Below, piece after piece: positions 1 through 4,909 of a DNA stretch of 6,400 bases. Under the pieces are notes generated by a model. It worked only from the letters and a program-made list of their open reading frames with translations. It was not told where the DNA came from and searched no databases. The DNA is from Desulfofustis sp. (lineage in GTDB: Bacteria; Desulfobacterota; Desulfobulbia; Desulfobulbales; Desulfocapsaceae), in NCBI GenBank assembly GCA_029287755.1, contig JARFQM010000046.1, positions 1-6,400 of the forward strand. The letters are read 5' to 3'. The first letter of the stretch is position 1, and each line of letters opens with the position of its first letter. The position numbers were made by a program, and so were the translations under genes.

Positions 1-83
1 TCGAGGTTCTGGCCGGTAAAAAGCCTCTCAATGTGGCCAATCCCGAGGTGCTTGCGGCTCAAAGGTGGCAGCACCTGGCATAA
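1..83 (+). CDS. C-terminal end of a probable D-2-hydroxyacid dehydrogenase (partial, 5' end outside window)
   Basis: The frame that ends at TAA 81-83 is open to the left edge and encodes 26 residues, EVLAGKKPLNVANPEVLAAQ followed by RWQHLA. The pattern 'vLaGkkPlNvaNPEVL' is the usual C-terminal tail of NAD(P)-dependent D-isomer 2-hydroxyacid dehydrogenases (glycerate, hydroxypyruvate and phosphoglycerate dehydrogenases), where the chain ends shortly after an 'N-P-E-V' segment. The catalytic residues and the Rossmann motif are outside the window, so the substrate cannot be named. The gene points the same way as the aldolase operon that follows, and a MITE-like insertion (100-240) sits between them, so it may once have been cotranscribed with that operon. 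The family call is moderately sure; it rests on a short tail. Confidence 0.6.
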   Translation, partial: EVLAGKKPLNVANPEVLAAQRWQHLA

Positions 84-99
84 TGTTATGAATAAAACT

Positions 100-240
100 G
101 AGCCTTTTGCAAAACTAAGATTTTCGTGAAAAATCAAACCAAGCGAGAAATTTTACCACAGGCATATGATTGATATTCCGAGGATAAAATTTTGAGCATA
201 ACGCAGAGTTTGGGCGAAAAGATCGTTTTGCAAATGGCTC
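100..240 (+). mobile_element. MITE-like palindromic element, copy 1, with 4-bp target duplication AACT
   Basis: This is a 141-bp non-coding element. Its ends are inverted repeats: GAGCCTTTTGCAAAAC at 100-115 and, read on the other strand, GAGCCATTTGCAAAAC at 225-240 (15 of 16 match). The tetranucleotide AACT occurs directly outside both ends (96-99 and 241-244), as expected for a target-site duplication. Internally, AAATTTTA (148-155) and TAAAATTT (185-192) are placed symmetrically about position 170, the midpoint, so the whole element is an imperfect palindrome that could fold into a long hairpin. A second copy lies inverted at 3465-3605 with 8 mismatches in 141. It has no transposase, so it would need an enzyme supplied from elsewhere. 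The GAGCC termini and 4-bp duplication recall some IS5-like elements, but I cannot assign a family. It ends 29 bp before the aldolase start codon. Confidence 0.85.
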
Positions 241-259
241 AACTATTAAAAAAAAACCC

Positions 260-263
260 GGAG
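260..263 (+). promoter_or_regulatory. Ribosome binding site of the aldolase gene
   Basis: GGAG lies 6 nt before the ATG at 270, directly after a run of nine A residues (248-256). It supports the chosen start. It lies outside the MITE-like element, which ends at 240, so the insertion left the translation signal intact. Confidence 0.7.
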
Positions 264-269
264 TAGATC

Positions 270-1163
270 ATGTCACCAGTACTTACAGGGGTCTATGCAC
301 CGATTGGGACCCCGTTTAAAAACGAAGAAGTTGCCTATGATCAGTTGGCAAGTAATGTCCAGAAATATGCTGCCTCAAAATTGTCCGGCTATCTCGCCAT
401 CGGCAGTAATGGAGAGTGCGTCAGTCTGTCCGAGCAGGAAAAAGACAAGGTGCTGGGCACCATTGTGGCCAACAAGGCACCCCGGCAAAAAGTGCTGGCC
501 GGCGCCAATGCTGAATCGACCAGACTCACCATCGAGCAATGCAAAAAAGTGGCGGACCTGGGCGCCGACTACGCCTCGGTCCTCACCCCCTGCTATTTCA
601 AAAAGAAATTGACCGACGAGGCGATGACCAGGTATTACCTGGACGTTGCCGATGGCTCTCCGATTCCGATAGCCTGCTATAACGCACCGGGCTTCACCGG
701 CATGACCATTTCCACCTCGACGCTGAAAGCCATCGCCCCCCATGAAAACATCATTGGCGTCAAGGATACCTCGCCGGGCATGATCGGCAGTTATCTCCGA
801 GCCACCAACAAACTTGATTTCGATGTCTTTTCAGGTACGGCCAACACCCTGTTTCCTGCCATGATGATGGGCGCCACCGGCGGCATCGTCTCGCTTGCCA
901 ACGTTTTCCCCGATGTCTGTGCCACCTTGTACGAGCGCTGCCTGGCCGAAGACCTGGCCGGAGCACGCCAGCTTCACCTGGTGCTCGGCACGCTTAATTC
1001 CTCTGTTTCAGGCAGCTACGGCGTAGCCGGCGTAAAATATGCAAGCGAGGTGGCGGGATTTCATGGCGGTGACCCACGTCTGCCGCTTCTGCCTCTGAGC
1101 GACTCGGACAAGGACTCGATCAGGCAGGCCATCGAGGCAACTGATCTTAGCCCCTATATGTAG
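270..1163 (+). CDS. DapA/NAL-superfamily class I aldolase, HOGA-like (probable 2-keto acid aldolase)
   Basis: This 297-residue protein has the normal length of the dihydrodipicolinate synthase / N-acetylneuraminate lyase superfamily. These are TIM-barrel cytosolic enzymes that form a Schiff base with a 2-keto acid, usually making or consuming pyruvate. Visible landmarks are the N-terminal 'GVYAPIGTPF' strand (7-16), the substrate-carboxylate loop GSNGE (45-49), the conserved tyrosine in ACYNAPGFTG (Tyr137) and the Schiff-base lysine in IIGVKDTS (Lys165). True DapA proteins usually have a TTGE-type loop. GSNGE is typical of 4-hydroxy-2-oxoglutarate aldolase (HOGA1) and of fungal 2-keto-3-deoxy-sugar-acid aldolases. 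A catabolic aldolase is therefore more likely than lysine biosynthesis, and the downstream FGGY kinase and CbbY-type phosphatase agree. A GGAG ribosome site supports the ATG. The gene is first of an apparent three-gene operon; a MITE-like element occupies its upstream region and may carry or block its promoter. The exact substrate is unknown. Confidence 0.85.
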   Translation: MSPVLTGVYAPIGTPFKNEEVAYDQLASNVQKYAASKLSGYLAIGSNGECVSLSEQEKDKVLGTIVANKAPRQKVLAGANAESTRLTIEQCKKVADLGADYASVLTPCYFKKKLTDEAMTRYYLDVADGSPIPIACYNAPGFTGMTISTSTLKAIAPHENIIGVKDTSPGMIGSYLRATNKLDFDVFSGTANTLFPAMMMGATGGIVSLANVFPDVCATLYERCLAEDLAGARQLHLVLGTLNSSVSGSYGVAGVKYASEVAGFHGGDPRLPLLPLSDSDKDSIRQAIEATDLSPYM

Positions 1164-1190
1164 GCTGACTTAATAGAAATCTCCGTCAGC
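1164..1190 (+). other. Small inverted repeat between the aldolase and kinase genes
   Basis: GCTGAC (1164-1169) and GTCAGC (1185-1190) are perfect complements separated by 15 nt. The left arm begins immediately after the aldolase stop codon, and the right arm ends 11 nt before the kinase ATG. No T-run follows, so it is not a convincing terminator. As mRNA it could tune processing or translation of the kinase, which has no clear Shine-Dalgarno sequence. A 6-bp stem with a 15-nt loop can also arise by chance. Confidence 0.25.
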
Positions 1191-1201
1191 AAAGAAACGA
1201 C

Positions 1202-2530
1202 ATGGATGCAATCCTGGCGATTGATATCGGAACCCAGTCTCTGAAAGCGGGTATTCTCGACGATCAACTCACTATTCTCGAGCGGCAGCAGGTACCCCTC
1301 TCGATTCAGCTCAGCAATGGATGTCACGCCGAAATGGATGGCGAGAGAATATGGTCTGCCCTCGTTCAAGCCTGTAATGGGCTCACGCAGCGCGACCGGG
1401 TCGGAGCGGTGGTGTTCTCGACACTGTGCCCGTCCTTGGTACCGCTTGACGGGTCAGGCCGGCCTTTGCATCCGGTTATTCTGCACCTTGACAGGAGAAG
1501 CGGTAAAGAGGCCCAATGGGCTCTTGAAACCGTGGGGAAGGAAACTTTTCTCAATATTTCCGGAAACCTGCCGGTTCCCGGCGGCATCAGTCTGACCAGT
1601 CTGCTGTGGTTAAAGAACCATGCCCCAGAGATGTACCGCCGAAAAGACCTCTGTTTCGGTCATGTGGCAACCCTGGTGCTGAGTCGGCTCACCGGGCATT
1701 TTCTTATCGATCCCTCCAATGCTTCCTTCACCGGGCTCTATGATACAGTGGGATATTCAGATTGGGACGAGCGCCTTTACGGCCCACTGGGTATCGACCC
1801 CGAAAAGTTGCCGACCATTCAGCATTCCAACACTATCGCCGGTGAACTTCTCGGTTCAACAGCAGCCGAACTGGGCATCGCCTCTGGGGTGCCGGTGGTC
1901 ACCGGGGCCAACGATACCACCTGTGCCTGTGTGGGGGCCGGGGTCATCACCGAAGGCGATCTGTTAAACACCTCGGGCACGGTTGATATCCTTGTTCTGT
2001 GTCTCGAGAAACCGCTGGTGTCAGAACGGCACCTGCTAAGGACCCATGCCTACCCTGGTAAATGGCTGGCAATGCGGACTGTGGGAGCCGGGGGGGGATC
2101 CCTGGAGTGGTTCAGGCAAAATTTCTGCAGGGAGCTTGCAAAAGAGGCGTTCTATTCCCGTTACTTGAAGGAAGTCCTGGAAAATAGGCCACCTCTCAGG
2201 GCTTCCTTCCTCCCCTTTCTTTCAGGCAACAGGCACCAGGTCGGCGAGGCGACCGCCTCTTTTGCTAATTTGACGCTTGACTCGACCAGGGAAGAGATGC
2301 TGCTGGCCCTGCTGGACGGTATTGTCTCCTTCCAGTTCAAGGAACTCGACGTCTGGAAAAACCACGTTTTATTGAGCACCACCATCAAGCATGTGGGAGG
2401 GGGGGCCACACACAGCTACACCGCTTTCAAACAGGAGAAATTAACAGGTTACGATATGCAGATGCTGGGCGAGACCACCTTGACCGGCGCGGCCAGCCTG
2501 GCCTTTGAAACCGTGGAAGAGTTCTGCTAA
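1202..2530 (+). CDS. FGGY-family carbohydrate kinase (xylulokinase/ribulokinase-like)
   Basis: This 442-residue cytosolic kinase would transfer phosphate from ATP to a sugar or polyol. The N-terminal phosphate loop is IDIGTQSLKAGILD (7-20). A xylulokinase-like segment DPSNASFTGLYD lies at 170-181. The catalytic-base motif GANDTTCACVGAG (235-247) puts the base at Asp238. The second phosphate loop is LNTSGTVDIL (255-264). GGGSLEWFRQNF (297-308), FLPFLSGNR (336-344) and the adenosine-binding GGGATHS (399-405) complete the family pattern. It is somewhat shorter than the usual 480-500 residues, but every core motif is present. The ATG is the only start that retains the whole first loop; upstream there is only weak purine-rich sequence and no proper Shine-Dalgarno, so translation may depend on the aldolase gene 38 bp earlier. 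Runs of eight and seven G (2090-2097, 2399-2405) fall in two glycine-rich loops. The sugar specificity cannot be read from the sequence. Confidence 0.88.
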   Translation: MDAILAIDIGTQSLKAGILDDQLTILERQQVPLSIQLSNGCHAEMDGERIWSALVQACNGLTQRDRVGAVVFSTLCPSLVPLDGSGRPLHPVILHLDRRSGKEAQWALETVGKETFLNISGNLPVPGGISLTSLLWLKNHAPEMYRRKDLCFGHVATLVLSRLTGHFLIDPSNASFTGLYDTVGYSDWDERLYGPLGIDPEKLPTIQHSNTIAGELLGSTAAELGIASGVPVVTGANDTTCACVGAGVITEGDLLNTSGTVDILVLCLEKPLVSERHLLRTHAYPGKWLAMRTVGAGGGSLEWFRQNFCRELAKEAFYSRYLKEVLENRPPLRASFLPFLSGNRHQVGEATASFANLTLDSTREEMLLALLDGIVSFQFKELDVWKNHVLLSTTIKHVGGGATHSYTAFKQEKLTGYDMQMLGETTLTGAASLAFETVEEFC

Positions 2531-2574
2531 GCTAAGTGAAGCGATCAAGACTTAAGAACACTTAAATCGAAGAT

Positions 2575-2580
2575 GAGGAG
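2575..2580 (+). promoter_or_regulatory. Ribosome binding site of the CbbY-type phosphatase gene
   Basis: GAGGAG lies 6 nt before the ATG at 2587. It is a strong site that fixes the start. In contrast to the kinase, this third gene carries its own good translation signal, although it sits only 56 bp after the kinase stop. Confidence 0.75.
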
Positions 2581-2586
2581 TTACTC

Positions 2587-3345
2587 ATGAACCTGCCAGA
2601 GGCGCTTTTTTTCGATATGGATGGAGTCATCATCGACACCGAAAAAGACGGGCACCGCGTTGCCTTCAACGCCACCTTCAAAGAGTTCGGGTTCCCCGTT
2701 CGCTGGGAAGTGGATTATTATGGTGAATTGCTCAAGATTTCCGGCGGAAAGGAACGGATGAGACATCATCTCCAGACCAGAGGGTTCGGCAGAGATGTGG
2801 ATCCTTCGGCTGTTGATGAATTGATTATCAAGCTGCACAAGCGAAAAACGGAAATTTTTGTAGATCTCATCGAAAGCGGCAGTTTACAGCTCAGACCCGG
2901 GATTCATCGTCTTATGCAGGAGGCCAGCGACCGTGGTGTGCCAATCTGCATCTGTACGACCGCCAACAAGAAAGCCGCCGAGGCCGTTGCCTCCCACTCG
3001 TTGCCCGATATCCAGTTCAGCCACATCCTGGCCGGTGATATCGTTGCCAGGAAAAAACCCGCTCCGGATATTTACCTTCTTGCCCTTGAAAAAACCGGCA
3101 AAGATCCCTCCAGGTGCATCGTCGTTGAAGACTCGAGAAACGGTATGCTGGCGGGTGATTCAGCAGGTATCGGTGTGCTGGTCACCACCAGTCTCTATAC
3201 CAAGGACGAAGAGTTCGACAAGGCTAAACTGGTGGTCACCTGCCTGGGAGATGAGCGTGGAGAGCGGGGAAGCATCGTCGCAGGACCTGAGATAAAGGGG
3301 TATGAGGGTATTCTTTCCATCGAAATGCTTGGCACCCTCATCTAA
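2587..3345 (+). CDS. HAD-superfamily sugar-phosphate phosphatase, CbbY type
   Basis: This 252-residue cytosolic HAD hydrolase shows all four family motifs. Motif I is FFDMDGVIID (8-17), with nucleophile Asp10 and acid/base Asp12. Motif II is CTTANKK (123-129). Motif III is the lysine in RKKPAPDIY (155-163). Motif IV is VVEDSRNG (179-186), with Glu181 and Asp182 for magnesium. The cap segment TEKDGHRVAFN (18-28) together with YGELLKISGGKERM (45-58) is the distinctive CbbY pattern, also seen in plant chloroplast CBBY. Characterised CbbY proteins remove the 1-phosphate of xylulose-1,5-bisphosphate, an inhibitor of RuBisCO. No RuBisCO gene is in this window; the partners are an aldolase and a sugar kinase, so here it may clear a related ketose bisphosphate or by-product. 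Other members of the wider group are beta-phosphoglucomutases and phosphoglycolate phosphatases. The CbbY subfamily is fairly sure; the substrate is inference. Confidence 0.85.
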   Translation: MNLPEALFFDMDGVIIDTEKDGHRVAFNATFKEFGFPVRWEVDYYGELLKISGGKERMRHHLQTRGFGRDVDPSAVDELIIKLHKRKTEIFVDLIESGSLQLRPGIHRLMQEASDRGVPICICTTANKKAAEAVASHSLPDIQFSHILAGDIVARKKPAPDIYLLALEKTGKDPSRCIVVEDSRNGMLAGDSAGIGVLVTTSLYTKDEEFDKAKLVVTCLGDERGERGSIVAGPEIKGYEGILSIEMLGTLI

Positions 3346-3464
3346 CACGTTGTAAATTAATGAAAAAAAGACAACAATTTCATAATATCGAAGAAAGAAG
3401 TTGTTGGTGCAGCCTGAACCCCCGAGAAAACCACTACTGTATGGCGTCAATTGGGTTTATACTC

Positions 3465-3605
3465 GAGCCATTTGCAAAACGATCTTTTCGCCCAAACTCT
3501 GCGTTATGCTCAAAATTTTATCCCCGGAACATCAATCATATGGTTGTGGTAAAATTTCTCGCATGGTTTGATTTTGAACGACAATCTTAGTTTTGCAAAA
3601 GGCTC
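3465..3605 (-). mobile_element. MITE-like palindromic element, copy 2 (inverted), with 4-bp target duplication ACTC
   Basis: This 141-bp stretch is the reverse complement of the element at 100-240, identical at 133 positions, with substitutions only and no gaps. Its ends are GAGCCATTTGCAAAAC (3465-3480) and the complementary GTTTTGCAAAAGGCTC (3590-3605). The tetranucleotide ACTC stands immediately outside both ends (3461-3464 and 3606-3609). This duplication differs from the AACT of copy 1, so the two copies inserted separately. The central region again contains complementary AAATTTTA/TAAAATTT-type arms around the midpoint 3535. The element lies 119 bp after the CbbY-type gene and 75 bp before the thioesterase gene. 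It could act as a 3' hairpin on the operon transcript. It contains no coding sequence of its own. Confidence 0.85.
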
Positions 3606-3633
3606 ACTCTGCTGGTTTAAGACTATCAGCCAA

Positions 3634-3663
3634 TTACATAAGTAAAAACAAAATTCAGATAAT
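3634..3663 (+). promoter_or_regulatory. Possible weak promoter for the thioesterase gene
   Basis: GATAAT (3658-3663) resembles a -10 box. It is preceded after 18 bp by TTACAT (3634-3639), a poor -35 match. It lies between the second MITE-like element and the thioesterase ATG at 3681, in AT-rich sequence, and would give a very short leader. That would agree with the missing Shine-Dalgarno sequence. The support is weak; the match may be accidental. Confidence 0.2.
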
Positions 3664-3680
3664 CTGCTGATCACCTTCCC

Positions 3681-4091
3681 ATGGATACCGAAACTGCCCG
3701 TCGGGTGTTTGCCCGTGACCGCTACGCCGAACTCTCGGGTATCGAGATCGTGGAGACGTCAAAAGGATACTGCAAGGCCCGCATGCAGGTCGAGGACAAG
3801 CATCTCAATTCGGTTGATGTGGTGCACGGCGGCGCCCTGTTCACCCTTGCCGATCTGGCCTTTGCAGTTGCCTCCAACAGCCATGGTCAGGTGGCTCTGG
3901 CGATCAACGCCCATATCACCTATCTGCAGGCGGTGCAGACAGGTGTCCTCTATGCCGTCGCCACCGAGGTCGACAAACCCAGGAAACTGGGTGCCTATGA
4001 AGTGACCATCAGCGACGAGGGGGGCAGGATAATCGCCACCTTCAACGGTATGGTCTACCGCAAGAACCAGTCGATCAAAGACCGGGACTGA
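3681..4091 (+). CDS. PaaI-family hotdog-fold thioesterase
   Basis: This 136-residue protein is of the normal length for single-domain hotdog acyl-CoA thioesterases, which hydrolyse CoA thioesters as tetramers in the cytosol. The PaaI signature is clear: HLNSVDVVHGGALFTLADLA spans 41-60, with the His49-Gly50-Gly51 turn at the start of the central helix and the catalytic-position acid Asp58 in 'TLAD'. The following strands (for example NAHITYLQAV, 76-85) fit the rest of the fold. In E. coli PaaI this family acts on hydroxyphenylacetyl-CoA; no other phenylacetate genes are present here, so a specific substrate should not be assumed. The ATG is the first start after an in-frame TAA at 3660-3662. 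No Shine-Dalgarno sequence precedes it. It appears monocistronic, between the second MITE-like element and the FNR-type promoter. Confidence 0.85.
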   Translation: MDTETARRVFARDRYAELSGIEIVETSKGYCKARMQVEDKHLNSVDVVHGGALFTLADLAFAVASNSHGQVALAINAHITYLQAVQTGVLYAVATEVDKPRKLGAYEVTISDEGGRIIATFNGMVYRKNQSIKDRD

Positions 4092-4193
4092 AGGATCCCG
4101 CGCCCCCGGCACCTCTCCTGATTGATTCTCTACTTTGTCTCACTGAAAAATTATTTTCCGTCGTGATATTTTTTCCTGTAGATCTATCGCTTT

Positions 4194-4207
4194 TTGATCT
4201 ATATCAA
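4194..4207. promoter_or_regulatory. Perfect FNR-type operator (TTGAT-N4-ATCAA)
   Basis: TTGATCTATATCAA matches the FNR consensus TTGAT-N4-ATCAA at every defined position. Sites of this kind bind CRP/FNR-family activators that respond to oxygen or redox state. Its centre (4200.5) is 125 bp before the cupin start codon. The best -10 element downstream places the operator at -41.5, the position for class II activation. Which regulator binds is not known; Desulfobacterota carry several CRP/FNR paralogues. Confidence 0.7.
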
Positions 4208-4229
4208 GGAACGAGTCCGGTTAATCCTG

Positions 4230-4235
4230 TTTAAT
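4230..4235 (+). promoter_or_regulatory. -10 element of the FNR-type promoter before the cupin gene
   Basis: TTTAAT matches the sigma-70 consensus TATAAT at five of six positions. If transcription starts 7 bp after its end, at about 4242, the FNR-type box is centred exactly at -41.5. No good -35 box is needed at such promoters, and the operator occupies that place. The resulting leader before the cupin ATG would be about 84 nt. The start site is inferred, not observed. Confidence 0.5.
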
Positions 4236-4325
4236 GAAATCAAGAAAGCGGGACGATCGGCTGATCAACCGCGGCCAACGAGTCCAATGGCGCACTGCCG
4301 GCGGCTCATTACAGCAGGTGGCTTT

Positions 4326-4646
4326 ATGCAGGTAATAAAACTGGACGAAACCAGCGAGTTCACGCCCGGCCAGATGAAGCGCTTCTTCCTGGTCGAAGAT
4401 TCCCCTTATTTCAAAATCATCAACTTCAATCTCGACGCCGGGGTAACTTTTCCGATTCACTCCCATGACCTTGACGGGGAGCTGTCAATTCTGGTACTTG
4501 AAGGGGATGGTTTTTTCCTCGGTGAAAACGAGGTTGAAATCCAGGCCCGGAAAGGCGACATGCTCCGCTCCCAGATCAGGGAGCCCCATGGGGTCCGGGC
4601 AGCGACGAAAATGAGAATTGTGGTGACCATTGCACCACCAATTTAG
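4326..4646 (+). CDS. Small single-domain cupin protein
   Basis: The protein has 106 residues when started at ATG 4326. Cupin motif 1 is GVTFPIHSHDLDGELSILVL (39-58), with the two histidines and the glutamate that normally hold a metal ion. Cupin motif 2 is represented by GDMLRSQIREPHGVRA (79-94), with the third histidine. The barrel fills the chain, so there is no second domain. Such small cupins are metal-binding enzymes, isomerases or ligand sensors, and the reaction cannot be predicted. The frame is open back to 4194, but that longer start would lie inside the FNR-type operator and would add a tail that is not cupin-like. The shorter start has AGGTGG at 4316-4321 with a 4-nt spacer. The ferredoxin gene follows after 49 bp, so the two are probably cotranscribed under low oxygen. 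Confidence 0.8.
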   Translation: MQVIKLDETSEFTPGQMKRFFLVEDSPYFKIINFNLDAGVTFPIHSHDLDGELSILVLEGDGFFLGENEVEIQARKGDMLRSQIREPHGVRAATKMRIVVTIAPPI

Positions 4647-4684
4647 TGGGTTGTTCATAGACAGTCCACCTCAACAACCATAAC

Positions 4685-4690
4685 AGGAGG
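4685..4690 (+). promoter_or_regulatory. Strong ribosome binding site of the ferredoxin gene
   Basis: AGGAGG is a full Shine-Dalgarno match placed 5 nt before the ATG at 4696. It is the strongest such site in the window and suggests the ferredoxin is made in larger amounts than the cupin from a shared transcript. Confidence 0.8.
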
Positions 4691-4695
4691 TTATC

Positions 4696-4887
4696 ATGGC
4701 TGCACAAGTAATTATTGACGAGGAAGAATGTATCAGTTGCGAATCATGCGTTGAACTCTGTCCATCGGTGTTCGGTTTTGACGAAGACACCGAAAAGGCA
4801 TTCGTCATTGATGGGGCAGACCCCAATGATGACTGCATTGAGGAGGCAATCGCCTCCTGCCCTGCCGAATGTATTGAGGTAGAGTAG
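4696..4887 (+). CDS. Single-cluster [4Fe-4S] (or [3Fe-4S]) ferredoxin, Desulfovibrio gigas type
   Basis: This is a 63-residue acidic electron carrier of the cytosol. The cluster motif is CISCESCVELCP (12-23), with Cys12, Cys15 and Cys18, and the remote ligand is Cys55 in SCPAEC. A second full four-cysteine motif is absent, so only one cluster is expected. Cys22 and Cys47 lie where D. gigas ferredoxin has its structural disulfide (Cys18-Cys42), and the eight-residue step from Cys47 to Cys55 equals that from Cys42 to Cys50. In the D. gigas protein the same chain can hold a 4Fe or a 3Fe cluster. Cys59 is an extra cysteine where the D. gigas chain has alanine. The gene follows the cupin gene by 49 bp and has an excellent ribosome site. 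Its redox partner is unknown. This gene is the best clue to a sulfate-reducer-like host. Confidence 0.92.
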   Translation: MAAQVIIDEEECISCESCVELCPSVFGFDEDTEKAFVIDGADPNDDCIEEAIASCPAECIEVE

Positions 4888-4909
4888 CAGACCCGGCAAT
4901 CGTCTGTTA
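4885..4909. terminator. Hairpin between convergent genes, possible bidirectional terminator
   Basis: TAGCAGAC (4885-4892) can pair with GTCTGTTA (4902-4909) to give an eight-base stem with one G-T wobble and a nine-base loop. The left arm contains the ferredoxin stop codon (TAG 4885-4887), and the right arm contains the transporter stop codon (TAA on the minus strand, 4907-4909). No clear T-run follows on either strand, so it may be a weak terminator or a 3'-end protector. It is the only structure between the two convergent genes. Confidence 0.4.

Noticed and set aside
170..202. Promoter inside the first MITE-like element (TTGATA with TAAAAT)
   Set aside because: The spacing between the two hexamers is only 9 bp, and no other -10 match lies at the proper distance.
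3366..3417. Terminator after the phosphatase gene (CAACAA / TTGTTG)
   Set aside because: The stem is short and AT-rich with a loop of more than 20 nt, and no T-run follows.
3360..3590. Open frame of 76 codons after the phosphatase gene
   Set aside because: Most of it runs through the non-coding MITE-like element, it has no good ribosome site, and its translation resembles no family I know.
100..3605. Composite transposon made of the two elements plus the genes between
   Set aside because: A unit that moved together would have one target duplication at its outer ends. The outer 4-mers are AACT and ACTC, and each copy has its own matching pair instead.
4181..4202. Direct repeat GATCTAT near the FNR-type box
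   Set aside because: Only 7 bp, and its second copy is already part of the operator; probably chance in AT-rich sequence.
4194..4325. Longer N-terminus for the cupin protein
   Set aside because: The TTG start would be part of the FNR-type operator, it lies upstream of the inferred transcription start, and the added 44 residues are not cupin-like.
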